This document shows, piece after piece, positions 7,602 through 15,423 of a stretch of DNA of 36,658 nt. A model generated the notes under the pieces. The model was not told the DNA's origin. It made no database searches and saw nothing but the letters and a program-made list of their open reading frames with translations. The position numbers were made by a program, and so were the translations under genes. Source of the DNA: Kitasatospora sp. DSM 101779. Lineage in GTDB: Bacteria > Actinomycetota > Actinomycetes > Streptomycetales > Streptomycetaceae. Each line of letters begins with the position of its first letter. Position 1 is the first letter of the stretch. Location of the stretch: assembly GCF_025655475.1 (NCBI RefSeq), contig NZ_JAHTIK010000001.1:3584515-3621172 (forward strand), read 5' to 3'.

Positions 7602-8330
7602 GTGAACGGGAGCAACGCAGACACCGCGGACGGCCATCAGCAGGCACCCACCGGGGACGGCGCCGCGGTGGCCCGTACCCGCTCCGCGCCCGCGGCACGG
7701 GGCGGCCGGGCGGGCGGCCGGGTCCGGATGACCGGCAAGCAGCGGCGCGAGCAGCTGCTGGAGATCGGCCGGTCGGTCTTCGCGGAGCGCGGCTACGACG
7801 GCACCTCGGTCGAGGAGATCGCCGAACGGGCCGGAGTCTCCAAGCCGGTGGTCTACGAGCACTTCGGGGGCAAGGAGGGGCTGTACGCGGTCGTGGTCGA
7901 CCGCGAGATGCAGCTGCTGCTGGACATGGTGACCGGGGCGCTGACCGGCGGGCACTCCCGCGAGCTGCTGGAGCAGGCGGCCTTCGCGCTGATGGACTAC
8001 ATCGACACCTCGACCGACGGTTTCAAGATCCTCGTCCGGGACTCGCCGGTCGCGCAGTCGACCGGCAGCTTCGCTTCGCTGATCAGCGACATCGCCACCC
8101 AGGTCGAGGACATCCTGGGACTGGAGTTCAAGTCCCGGGGCTTCGACCCCCGGCTGGCACCGATGTACTCGCAGATGCTGGTCGGCATGGTCGCGCTCAC
8201 CGGCCAGTGGTGGCTGGAGGTGCGCAAGCCGCAGAAGTCCGAAGTGGCCGCCCATCTGGTGAATCTGGCGTGGCACGGCCTGGAGGGGCTGGAGCGGCAT
8301 CCGAAGCTGGTGGGCGAACGACGGGTGTGA
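7602..8330 (+). CDS. TetR/AcrR-family transcriptional regulator
   Basis: 242 residues from GTG 7602. After a low-complexity N-terminal extension (about residues 1-42) comes the TetR DNA-binding domain: QRREQLLEIGRSVFAERGYD, then the helix-turn-helix VEEIAERAGVSKPVVYEHF, followed by GGKEGLYAVVVDREM. The C-terminal two thirds form the helical ligand/dimer domain. Start choice is uncertain. GTG 7602 has a -10-like CATGAT 6 nt upstream, consistent with a leaderless message. ATG 7572 overlaps the desaturase stop (ATGA) but has no ribosome binding site. ATG 7728 would remove the extension entirely. The tight link to the desaturase suggests that it regulates fatty-acid desaturation and itself. The ligand is unknown; an acyl-CoA is a guess from context. 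Confidence 0.9.
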   Translation: MNGSNADTADGHQQAPTGDGAAVARTRSAPAARGGRAGGRVRMTGKQRREQLLEIGRSVFAERGYDGTSVEEIAERAGVSKPVVYEHFGGKEGLYAVVVDREMQLLLDMVTGALTGGHSRELLEQAAFALMDYIDTSTDGFKILVRDSPVAQSTGSFASLISDIATQVEDILGLEFKSRGFDPRLAPMYSQMLVGMVALTGQWWLEVRKPQKSEVAAHLVNLAWHGLEGLERHPKLVGERRV

Positions 8331-8348
8331 CGGCACCGAGGTGGTCGC

Positions 8349-9212
8349 GTGGCGGTCTTCATTCTGGCAGTGGGGGCGGCCTGCTGCCTGGGCCTGGGCT
8401 TCGTGCTGCAGCAGCACGCCGCCCAGCGGGCCCCCAAGAGCGACCTGCTGCACTGGCGGCTGCTGATCGACCTGGCACGGATGCCGGACTGGCTGATCGG
8501 CCTCGGCTTCATGATCGCCGGTCTGGTGCTCAGCGCGGTCGCCCTGAGCCAGGGCGAGGTGGCCCTGGTCGAGCCGTTGCTGGCCACCAACCTGGTGTTC
8601 GCCATGTTGATGGCCCGCAGGCTCACCGGAACGAGGCTCGGCCGCTCCGGCTGGACGGGGGTGGCGCTGATCGCCCTGGGGGTGACCTCCTTCATCGTGG
8701 CGGGCCGCCCCGAGGGCGGCGGCGCCGAGGCGGGCCGGCTGCGCTTCTGGCTGGTGGTCGGCATCGTCGCCGGGCTGGCCGTGCTGCTGGTGCTCGTCGC
8801 CAAGCACATGCCGCTCTTGGAGGAGGCCACCCTGCTGGCGCTCGCCGCCGGGCTGCTCTACGGCCTGCAGGACGCCCTGACCCGGATGACCACCGAGCGG
8901 CTGGACCAGCAGGGCATCGGCGCGGTGGTGCGCAGCTGGCAGCCGTACGCGGTGGTGGTGATCGGCGTGGTCGGGCTGCTGCTGGTGCAGTCGGCCTTCG
9001 AGGCGGCGCCGCTGCGGATGTCGCTGCCGGCACTGACCGCGGCCCAGCCGCTGACCGGGATCGCGTGTGCGGTGGGCTTCCTCGGTGACCGCCTGCGGGT
9101 GACCCCGGTCGCGGTGGCCTTCCAGGTGCTGGGGCTGCTCGCGGTGGTGGCGGGCGTGGTCCTCCTGGGCCGCCACCCGGCCATGCCGGGCCACCACCAC
9201 TTCCACAAGTAG
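8349..9212 (+). CDS. DMT-superfamily (EamA-like) multi-pass membrane transporter
   Basis: 287 residues with about nine or ten hydrophobic segments running from residue 2 to the end, in two halves, as in drug/metabolite transporters and NIPA-like proteins. The first helix motif (AACCLGLGFVLQQHAA) and SQGEVALVEPLLATNLVFAM near residue 70 are typical of the streptomycete DMT group. The protein ends with a His-rich tail (HHHFHK). Start GTG 8349 has GAGG 7 nt upstream, and the gap to the TetR gene is only 18 bases, so the two are probably cotranscribed. Substrate unknown. Confidence 0.85.
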   Translation: MAVFILAVGAACCLGLGFVLQQHAAQRAPKSDLLHWRLLIDLARMPDWLIGLGFMIAGLVLSAVALSQGEVALVEPLLATNLVFAMLMARRLTGTRLGRSGWTGVALIALGVTSFIVAGRPEGGGAEAGRLRFWLVVGIVAGLAVLLVLVAKHMPLLEEATLLALAAGLLYGLQDALTRMTTERLDQQGIGAVVRSWQPYAVVVIGVVGLLLVQSAFEAAPLRMSLPALTAAQPLTGIACAVGFLGDRLRVTPVAVAFQVLGLLAVVAGVVLLGRHPAMPGHHHFHK

Positions 9213-9225
9213 GGCCCGGCCCGCA

Positions 9226-9243
9226 GGGGTGCCGGGGCACCTC
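9226..9243. terminator. Short hairpin between convergent genes
   Basis: GGGGTGC (9226-9232) pairs with GCACCTC (9237-9243) over 7 bp including one G-T pair, with a 4-nt loop. It fills the 31-base gap between the DMT-type gene and tam, whose stops face each other, so it could act in both directions. It is short, hence the low confidence. Confidence 0.45.
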
Positions 9244-10050
9244 CTACCGGCGGCGGGCGACGGCGAAGATCCGGCGGAAGGGGAAGACGGTGCCGTGTTC
9301 CCCGGCCGGGTAGGCCTCGCGCAGGAGGGCGCCGTAGGCGGCGAGGAACTCCTCCCGGTCGGCCGGGTCCGTGAGCCGGGAGAGGACGGGGCGCAGGGCG
9401 GTGCCCTTGACCCACTGCAGCACCGGGTCCGGGCCGGTGAGCAGGGTCAGGTAGGTGGTCTCCCAGACGTCGGCGGTGCAGTCGGCGCCGAGCAGGGTCT
9501 GCAGGTACTCGGCGCTCGGGTGGACGCCGGCGCGTTCGGCGCCGTCGCCGAGGGCGTTCCGCCAGCGGGCGCTGCCGCGGAGCTCGGCGAGCAGGGTGTG
9601 GCTGGGGGCGTCGAAGTTGCCGGGCACCTGGAAGGCGAGCACCCCGCCGGGCCGCAGGGCGGCCGCCCAGCGGGTCACCAGGGGCAGGTGGTCGGCCTGG
9701 TCGGCGCCCTCGGGGTTGAGCCACTGCAGGGTGGCGTTGGAGACGATCGCGTCGGGGGAGGACCCGGCCGGGTCCCAGCTGCGGGCGTCGGCCCGCAGGT
9801 AGGTGGCGTGCGGTTCTCCGGTGGCGCGGGCGGTGGCGAGCATCTCCGCGGAGTCGTCGACGCCGGTGAGGTGGGCGTCGGGCCAGCGTTCGCGCAGGAC
9901 GGCGGTGGAGTTGCCGGGGCCGCAGCCGATGTCGAGGACGACGGGGGCGGCGGGCAGGGCGGGCATCCGGGCGACGAGCTCGTGCAGCGGGCGGGTACGT
10001 TCGTCGGCGAAGCGGAGGTACTGCGCGGGGTCCCAGGCGGTGGCGGGCAT
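9244..10050 (-). CDS. tam: Trans-aconitate 2-methyltransferase
   Basis: 268 residues, SAM-dependent class I methyltransferase. Tam methylates trans-aconitate, a by-product of aconitase that inhibits the enzyme, and so protects the citric acid cycle. Motif I is VLDIGCGPGNSTA (about 38-50), followed by GVDDSAEML and SNATLQWLNP, a characteristic Tam segment. The N-terminus (MPATAWDPAQYLRFADERTRP) also matches Tam proteins closely. Start ATG 10050 has GGGAGG 5 nt upstream. It is divergent from a MarR-type gene at 10162, exactly the arrangement known for tam/tamR in Streptomyces coelicolor. Palindromic sites lie between them. Confidence 0.93.
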   Translation of the reverse strand: MPATAWDPAQYLRFADERTRPLHELVARMPALPAAPVVLDIGCGPGNSTAVLRERWPDAHLTGVDDSAEMLATARATGEPHATYLRADARSWDPAGSSPDAIVSNATLQWLNPEGADQADHLPLVTRWAAALRPGGVLAFQVPGNFDAPSHTLLAELRGSARWRNALGDGAERAGVHPSAEYLQTLLGADCTADVWETTYLTLLTGPDPVLQWVKGTALRPVLSRLTDPADREEFLAAYGALLREAYPAGEHGTVFPFRRIFAVARRR

Positions 10051-10064
10051 GACGGCCTCCCAAG

Positions 10065-10124
10065 TATCTCGACATCAAGATATCCAATCGAGAGACTGCG
10101 CGTGAAAACTCTCGATGTCAAGAG
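10065..10124. promoter_or_regulatory. Two palindromic operator-like sites between tam and tamR
   Basis: Site 1, TATCTCGACATCAAGATA (10065-10082), is an 18-bp inverted repeat with one mismatched pair, next to the tam start. Site 2, CTCTCGATGTCAAGAG (10109-10124), has the same core (TC-GA-N2-TC-AGA). A half-site-like TCGAGAGA lies between them at 10088-10095. Both look like MarR-family operators. Site 2 ends two bases before the likely tamR -35, and site 1 overlaps the tam promoter region. TamR binding in this intergenic region is known in S. coelicolor; its use here is inferred. Confidence 0.75.
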
Positions 10125-10126
10125 AC

Positions 10127-10154
10127 TTCACATCGACACAACCCCCGATACACT
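10127..10154 (+). promoter_or_regulatory. Candidate leaderless tamR promoter
   Basis: TTCACA (10127-10132) and TACACT (10149-10154) with a 16-bp spacer resemble a vegetative -35/-10 pair. The -10 ends 7 nt before the tamR ATG, so transcription would begin at or very near the start codon, in keeping with the lack of a Shine-Dalgarno sequence there. Confidence 0.55.
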
Positions 10155-10161
10155 GATCGCC

Positions 10162-10656
10162 ATGGAGGACGAGGTCGACCGCCTGGTCGCAGCATGGCGC
10201 CGAGAGCGCCCCGACCTCGACGTGGAACCGCTCGAGGTGCTCAGCCGGGTCAGCCGACTCGCCCGGCACCTCGACCGCGCCCGCCGCACCGCCTTCGCCG
10301 AGCACGGCCTGGAGCCGTGGGAGTTCGACGTGCTGACGGCCCTGCGCCGGGCCGGCTCCCCCTATCAGCTCTCCCCCGGCCAGCTGCTCACCCAGACCCT
10401 GGTCACCTCCGGCACCATGACCAACCGGATCGACCGGCTCACCGGCAAGGGCCTCGTCCGCCGCCTGCCCGACCCGGACGACCGGCGCGGCGTGCTCGTC
10501 CGGCTCACCGACGACGGACGCGACAAGGCCGACCAGGCGCTCGCCGGTCTGCTCGCCCACGAGCGCGAACTCCTCGCCCAGCTCAGCTCCGACCAGCAGA
10601 CCGAGCTCGCGGCCCTGCTCCGCTGCCTGGTCGCCCCCTTCGACCAGGCCGGCTGA
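10162..10656 (+). CDS. tamR: MarR-family transcriptional regulator, TamR type
   Basis: 164 residues. The N-terminal extension (about 1-25, MEDEVDRLVAAWRRERPDLD) before the first dimerisation helix is the mark of the UrtR/TamR subgroup of MarR proteins, which sense urate, citrate or aconitate-type ligands. The winged helix covers about 60-115: SPGQLLTQTLVTSGTMTNRI is the recognition region and PDPDDRRGVLVRLTDDG the wing. In S. coelicolor TamR, trans-aconitate, cis-aconitate and citrate reduce DNA binding and relieve repression of the divergent tam gene. The identical gene pairing and the operator-like palindromes support the same job here. No ribosome binding site precedes ATG 10162; a -10-like TACACT 7 nt upstream suggests a leaderless mRNA. 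Confidence 0.88.
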   Translation: MEDEVDRLVAAWRRERPDLDVEPLEVLSRVSRLARHLDRARRTAFAEHGLEPWEFDVLTALRRAGSPYQLSPGQLLTQTLVTSGTMTNRIDRLTGKGLVRRLPDPDDRRGVLVRLTDDGRDKADQALAGLLAHERELLAQLSSDQQTELAALLRCLVAPFDQAG

Positions 10657-10677
10657 GCACGCCGGGCGGTCCGGGCC

Positions 10678-12219
10678 TCAGAAGCCGTCGGGGTACGGGG
10701 TGGCCAGCGCCGGCACCGGGACGGCCTCCGGCGTCCGGTAGCCCGGCAGCAGCTCCGCCAGCCGGCCGCGCACGTCGGCGTCCGCATTGACCTTCGCCGC
10801 CGCGTACAGCCCGGTCAGGCCGCCCGCCAGGTCCTCCGGGCCGCCGTCGCCCGCCGCCGTCGCGAAGATCCGGCCGTGCTCGGTCGGCAGCCGTTCCTCA
10901 CCCACCGAGAACAGCGCCTCGTTGAGCTTCTCACCCGCCCGCAGGCCGGTGTAGCGGATCTCCACGTCCTCCGCACCCAGCTGCACCTGCCGGGCGAAGT
11001 TGTGCACCAGGTCGACGATCCGCACCGGCTCGCCCATGTCGAGCACGAAGACCTCGCCGCCCTCCGCCATCCGGCCGGCCTCCAGCACCAGGCCGACCGC
11101 CTCCTCGATGGTCATAAAGAAGCGGGTCACGTCCGGGTGGGTCACGGTCACCGGGCCGCCGCTGCGCAGCTGCTCCTCCAGCACCGACAGCAGCGAGCCG
11201 CGCGAGCCCAGCACGTTGCCGAACCGGACCGCCGAGAACACCCCGGTGCCCAGGTTCCGCGCGTCCCGGGCGTTCGCCTGGACGATCAGCTCGGCCAGCC
11301 GCTTGCTCGCCCCCAGCACGGAGGTCGGATCGGCCGCCTTGTCCGTGGAGATCAGCACGAACCGCTCCACGCCGGTGGCGAGCGCCGCCTCCACCAGGTG
11401 GTCGGTGCCGAGGACGTTGGACTTCACCGCCTCGCTCGGGTGTCGCTCCAGCAGCGGCAGGTGCTTGTGCGCCGCCGCGTGGAACACCACCTCGGGCCGC
11501 AGGTCACGGAAGATCTGCTGGATCCGCGGCCGGTCGCGGATGTCCGCGATCACCAGCGAGTCGTCGGTGAGCAGCGCCTCGCCCCAGATCTCCAACTGGA
11601 GCCGGTGCAGGTTGGACTCGTCGTGGTCGAGCATGTACAGCTCGGACGGGCCGAAGGCGTGCACCTGGCGGCAGAGCTCGCTGCCGATCGACCCGCCCGC
11701 GCCCGTCACCAGCACCCGGCGGCCCTCGATCACCGCCCGGACGTCCGGCGAGACCACGTGCACCTCGTGCCGGCCGATCAGCTTGTTGACGTCCAGGCTG
11801 CGCAGGTCCGAACCGACCACCTCGCGGCGGAGCGCCGCCAGGAAGGACGGCAGGTAGCGGACGGCCACCCCGACCGCGGCCGCCGCCGTCGCCAGCGCCC
11901 GCACCTGCTGGTGCGGCAGCCCGGGGATCGCCAGCACCACCACCTGCGCGCCGTGCGTCACCGCCAGCGGCGTCAGCCCGGCCAGCGGGCCCAGCACCGG
12001 CACGCCGTCCACGGCCGTGCCCGCCTTGGCCGGGTCGTCGTCCAGCACGCCCACCGGGGCGAGGCCGAACTCCGGGGTCCGGATCAGGTCGCGGACCAGC
12101 GCCGACCCCGCGGCGCCACCGCCGATCACCAGGGTGCGCAGGCCGGGCGGGCCGGCGGCCGCCCCCGCGGCGAGGACGGGCTGTGCATCGGGACGGGCGG
12201 CAGTGCTGTTCGGCGACAT
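10678..12219 (-). CDS. Soluble nucleoside-diphosphate-sugar dehydratase/epimerase (CapD/WbpM/PglF-like)
   Basis: 513 residues with two Rossmann domains. Residues about 27-125 form an N-terminal nucleotide-binding domain (TLVIGGGAAGSALVRDLI). Residues about 165-450 form the extended SDR domain with TGAGGSIGSELCRQ (172-185), DIRD, VFHAAAHKHLPLLE and STDKAADPTSVLGASKR. These are hallmarks of UDP-GlcNAc 4,6-dehydratases (CapD, WbpM, PglF), which make 4-keto-6-deoxy sugars for envelope glycans. Most relatives have four N-terminal membrane helices; this one has none. In the catalytic SMK triad the methionine position is leucine here (L302, K306). Start ATG 12219 has GGAGGA a few bases upstream. It lies 88 nt downstream of an orphan response-regulator gene on the same strand. 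Exact product unknown. Confidence 0.85.
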   Translation of the reverse strand: MSPNSTAARPDAQPVLAAGAAAGPPGLRTLVIGGGAAGSALVRDLIRTPEFGLAPVGVLDDDPAKAGTAVDGVPVLGPLAGLTPLAVTHGAQVVVLAIPGLPHQQVRALATAAAAVGVAVRYLPSFLAALRREVVGSDLRSLDVNKLIGRHEVHVVSPDVRAVIEGRRVLVTGAGGSIGSELCRQVHAFGPSELYMLDHDESNLHRLQLEIWGEALLTDDSLVIADIRDRPRIQQIFRDLRPEVVFHAAAHKHLPLLERHPSEAVKSNVLGTDHLVEAALATGVERFVLISTDKAADPTSVLGASKRLAELIVQANARDARNLGTGVFSAVRFGNVLGSRGSLLSVLEEQLRSGGPVTVTHPDVTRFFMTIEEAVGLVLEAGRMAEGGEVFVLDMGEPVRIVDLVHNFARQVQLGAEDVEIRYTGLRAGEKLNEALFSVGEERLPTEHGRIFATAAGDGGPEDLAGGLTGLYAAAKVNADADVRGRLAELLPGYRTPEAVPVPALATPYPDGF

Positions 12220-12307
12220 CTGTCCTCCGGTCTCCTGACCTGACGGAGTCGGTACCTGGGTGTGGCGTCGGCCGCTCCCCCGCCCGGCGAGGGCGTGAGG
12301 AAACGAT

Positions 12308-13144
12308 TCAGCCGACGCCCGGGCCTACGTTCGAGGCGACGGTCGGCGGATGCGGTGGCGGAGCCGAGGTGAGCGGGGGCAGCGGCTCGGAGGGCGTGAT
12401 CCCCGCCCGGCGGGCCACCGCGACGGCGGCGAGGGTGGAGTGCACCCCCAACTTGCCGAGCACGTTCTGCATGTGGGTGCGGACGGTGTGCGGGGAGAGG
12501 TACAGCCGCTCGGCCACGGCCTGCCGGCCGAGACCGGCCACCATGCACCGCAGCACCTCCTCCTCACGGGGGGTCAGCGTGCCGACCAGCCGCTCGCTCT
12601 CCGTCCGGTCGCGCCGGGCACTGGTCAACTCCCGTACCACGCCGGTCAGCAGGGCCGGCGGCAGATGCGTCTCGTCGCGCAGCACCCCGCGGACGACGGC
12701 CAGCAGCCGCCCCAGCGAGCTGTCCTTGGCGACCCACCCCGACGCACCCGCCTGCAGCGCGCGCACCGCGCGGCGCGGGTCGTCGTCGGTCGCGAGCACC
12801 ACGGCGCGCAGCGCCGGATGGGTGCGGCAGACCCGGGCCACCAGGGCGATCCCGTCACCGGGCGGCAGGGCGGCGGACGCCTCGCGGCGCGGCAACGGCA
12901 CCACCGCGACCGGGAACCGGCCGCGGGCCTGGCCGGGACGGCCGACCGCGGGGGTCAGATCGGCGTCCACCAGGGCGATGTCGTACGGGCGACCCTCGGC
13001 GGCGGCACGCTCCAGCGCGCGTTCGGCCGCGGCCGCGCTGCCGGCCGCACCGACCTCGACCTCGGACTCGGCGGCGAGCGCCGTGGCCAGCGCCTCGGCG
13101 AAGATGCGGTGGTCGTCGACCACCAGGACGCGAATACGTCCCAT
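12308..13144 (-). CDS. Orphan LuxR/NarL-type response regulator with an insertion in the receiver
   Basis: 278 residues. The receiver domain starts IRVLVVDDHRIFAEAL with acidic pair D10/D11. The likely phosphoacceptor is D60 (IALVDADL), with T119 (VVLATDDD) and conserved K140 (WVAKD), so phosphorylation residues look intact. About 30 extra residues rich in Pro, Arg and Ala (about 65-95) are inserted between the phosphoacceptor and the usual DG turn (D97-G98). The LuxR helix-turn-helix lies at about 187-245 (LTPREEEVLRCMVAG, LYLSPHTVRTHMQNVLGKLGV). A Pro-rich tail follows. Start ATG 13144 has a G-rich Shine-Dalgarno sequence (GGGGGGA, 6 nt upstream). No histidine kinase is in the window. It sits between galK and the dehydratase, all leftward. 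Confidence 0.88.
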   Translation of the reverse strand: MGRIRVLVVDDHRIFAEALATALAAESEVEVGAAGSAAAAERALERAAAEGRPYDIALVDADLTPAVGRPGQARGRFPVAVVPLPRREASAALPPGDGIALVARVCRTHPALRAVVLATDDDPRRAVRALQAGASGWVAKDSSLGRLLAVVRGVLRDETHLPPALLTGVVRELTSARRDRTESERLVGTLTPREEEVLRCMVAGLGRQAVAERLYLSPHTVRTHMQNVLGKLGVHSTLAAVAVARRAGITPSEPLPPLTSAPPPHPPTVASNVGPGVG

Positions 13145-13330
13145 CGTTCGTCCCCCCTGCTCCGGCGCCGACCCCCACCGGTACCGGACTCAGCGTACGG
13201 GAGGGGCGCGTGAAGGGTGGGGGATTGGTGAAGTTTCTTCATCCCCTGGGGATTTGACCTTCGCCCAGCAATCACGAGCCCCCGGGGCCGGACGGCCCGC
13301 GGGCACATGGGGGCACCTCGGCGGCCGCCC

Positions 13331-14464
13331 CTACTCGACGCGGCGGGCGCCGGCGGCGGGGACGGCGGTGAAGGTGCGGGGGGCCTCGTAGCCGGCGTCG
13401 GTGAAGGCGGAGGTGACGGCGGCGGCGACCGCGTCGAGGGTGTCGGCGGCGGTCAGGGCGATGACGGAGCCGCCGAAGCCGCCGCCGGTCATCCGGGCGC
13501 CGAGGGCGCCGGCCGCGACGGCGGTGTCGACCGCGAGGTCGGTCTCGGGGCAGGAGACCTCGTAGTCGTCGCGGAGCGAGGCGTGCCCGGCGGTCAGGAT
13601 CGGCCCGAGCGCGGCGGGGTCGCCGAGGTAGAGGTGGGTGACCGCCTCCCGGACGCGGGCGTTCTCGGTGACCACGTGCCGCACCAGCGGCCGCAGGTCG
13701 GCGGGCAGCCGGTCGAGGGCGGTGTCCAGCCCGGCCGGGTCGAGGTCCCGCAGGGCGGGCAGGCCGAGCAGTGCGGCGGCGCGCTCGCAGCCGGCCCGGA
13801 GTTCGGCGTAGGCGCCGTCGGCGAGGTCGTGCTTGACCCGGGTGTCGACGACCAGGAGCCGCAGGCCGGCCCCGGCGAGGTCGAGCGGGACCTGCCGCTG
13901 GGCGAGGTCGCGGGTGTCGAGGAAGAGCGCGTTGCCCTCGGTGCAGCAGACCGAGGCCATCTGGTCCATGATCCCGCAGGGGACGCCGACGAACTCGTTC
14001 TCGGCGCGCTGGGCGAGCCGGGCGAGGGCCGGGCCGTCGAGGCCGAGCCCGTGCAGGTCGTTGTAGGCGGTGGCGACCACGCACTCGATGGCGGCCGAGG
14101 ACGAGAGGCCCGCCCCGGTCGGCACGGAGCTGTCGATGCGGACGTCGGCGCCGCCGACCTCGTACCCGGCCGCGCGCAGCGTCCACACCACCGCGGCCGG
14201 ATACTTGGCCCAGCCGTCCACACTGCCGGGGGCGAGATCGGCGACCGTCAGCTCCACCGGTCCGCCGTCGACCTGCTCGCTGTGCAGGCGGAGCAGGCCG
14301 TCGGTGCGGAGCCGGACGGCGGCGCGGGCGGCCTGCGGCAGGGCCACGGGCAGCACGAAGCCGTCGTTGTAGTCGGTGTGTTCGCCGATCAGGTTGACCC
14401 GGCCGGGCGCCGCCCAGACCCCGGCCGGGGCGGCGCCGTCGCGGACGGACTGGGAATCTGTCAT
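13331..14464 (-). CDS. galK: Galactokinase
   Basis: 377 residues, GHMP-family kinase that phosphorylates alpha-D-galactose to galactose-1-phosphate, the first step of the Leloir pathway after mutarotation. The galactokinase signature GRVNLIGEHTDYNDG is at 21-35, the ATP-binding loop VPTGAGLSSSAA at 113-124, the catalytic aspartate in GIMDQMAS (D166), and motif 3 ARMTGGGFGGS near the C-terminus. Its ATG (14464) overlaps the galE stop by one base (TGATG), so translation is coupled. It is the last gene of the leftward galT-galE-galK operon. The roughly 186 bases beyond its stop hold only a weak GC hairpin (GGGCCG-GA-CGGCCC, 13285-13298). Confidence 0.97.
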   Translation of the reverse strand: MTDSQSVRDGAAPAGVWAAPGRVNLIGEHTDYNDGFVLPVALPQAARAAVRLRTDGLLRLHSEQVDGGPVELTVADLAPGSVDGWAKYPAAVVWTLRAAGYEVGGADVRIDSSVPTGAGLSSSAAIECVVATAYNDLHGLGLDGPALARLAQRAENEFVGVPCGIMDQMASVCCTEGNALFLDTRDLAQRQVPLDLAGAGLRLLVVDTRVKHDLADGAYAELRAGCERAAALLGLPALRDLDPAGLDTALDRLPADLRPLVRHVVTENARVREAVTHLYLGDPAALGPILTAGHASLRDDYEVSCPETDLAVDTAVAAGALGARMTGGGFGGSVIALTAADTLDAVAAAVTSAFTDAGYEAPRTFTAVPAAGARRVE

Positions 14465-15423
14465 CAGGCTCGCTTCTCCAGGGTGAAGGCCCAGGCGTCG
14501 GCGACGATCCCGTCGAGTTCCGGGCGGCGGGGCTGCCAGCCGAGCGCCTCGTGGGCGCGGGCGGCGGAGGCGACCAGGACGGCCGGGTCGCCGGGGCGGC
14601 GCTCGGCGGTGACGACGGGGATCTCACGGCCGGTCACGCGCTTGACCGACTCGATGACCTCGCGGACGGAGAAGCCGTTGCCGTTGCCGAGGTTGCAGAT
14701 CAGGTGCTCGCCGGCCTTCGCGGCGTCCAGGGCGAGCAGGTGGGCCTCGGCGAGGTCGGCGACATGGATGTAGTCGCGGATGCAGGTGCCGTCAGGGGTC
14801 GGGTAGTCGTCGCCGAAGACGGAGATGTGCGGGCGCTGGCCGAGCGCGGCCTGGAAGACCAGCGGGATGAGGTGCGACTCGGGCTCGTGGCGCTCGCCGT
14901 ACTCACCGTAGGCGCCGGCCACGTTGAAGTAGCGCAGCGAGACGGCGGCGAGGCCGTGGGCGACGGCCTCGCTGGTGATCAGGTGGTCGACGGCGAGCTT
15001 GGTGGCGCCGTAGGTGTTGGTCGGCGCGGTGCGGGCGGTCTCCGCGATCGGGACGGCCTCGGGCTCGCCGTACACGGCGGCGGTGGAGGAGAAGACGAGC
15101 TTGCGCACGCCGGCCTTGCGCATCGCGGAGACCAGCTCCAGCGAGCCGGCCACGTTGTTGCGCCAGTACTTCTCCGGGTCGGCTACGGACTCGCCGACCT
15201 GCGAGGAGGCGGCGAAGTGCAGGACACCGTCGTAGGAGCCGTCGAGCACGTCGGCGACGTCCTGGATCCGGCCGCGGACGAACTCGGCACCGGCCGGGAC
15301 GCCCTCGGCGAAGCCGGTCGAGAGGTCGTCGAGCACGGTGACCTGGTGCCCAGCCTCCAGCAGGTGGGCGGCGACCACACTGCCCACGTAGCCGGCGCCA
15401 CCCGTGACCAGGTACTTACTCAT
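14464..15423 (-). CDS. galE: UDP-glucose 4-epimerase
   Basis: 319 residues, extended short-chain dehydrogenase that interconverts UDP-galactose and UDP-glucose using tightly bound NAD. The NAD-binding motif TGGAGYVG is at 7-14, the catalytic Ser/Thr in SSTAAVYGE (112-120), and Y138-x3-K142 in [19 protein letters not shown] and [11 protein letters not shown] are further GalE signatures. The ATG at 15423 overlaps the galT stop by four bases (ATGA), and its own stop shares a base with the galK start, giving a tightly coupled operon. The length is typical of streptomycete GalE. Confidence 0.97.
   Translation of the reverse strand: MSKYLVTGGAGYVGSVVAAHLLEAGHQVTVLDDLSTGFAEGVPAGAEFVRGRIQDVADVLDGSYDGVLHFAASSQVGESVADPEKYWRNNVAGSLELVSAMRKAGVRKLVFSSTAAVYGEPEAVPIAETARTAPTNTYGATKLAVDHLITSEAVAHGLAAVSLRYFNVAGAYGEYGERHEPESHLIPLVFQAALGQRPHISVFGDDYPTPDGTCIRDYIHVADLAEAHLLALDAAKAGEHLICNLGNGNGFSVREVIESVKRVTGREIPVVTAERRPGDPAVLVASAARAHEALGWQPRRPELDGIVADAWAFTLEKRA

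Noticed and set aside
6274..7698. A leftward open frame running from inside the desaturase/TetR region through tRNA-Gln into glmU
   Set aside because: It crosses a complete tRNA gene and the well-supported desaturase on the other strand, and glmU has its own GTG with a good ribosome binding site at 6273.
13285..13298. GGGCCG-GA-CGGCCC as terminator of the gal operon
   Set aside because: The stem has six pairs with a 2-nt loop, too tight to fold well; no better terminator was found downstream of galK.
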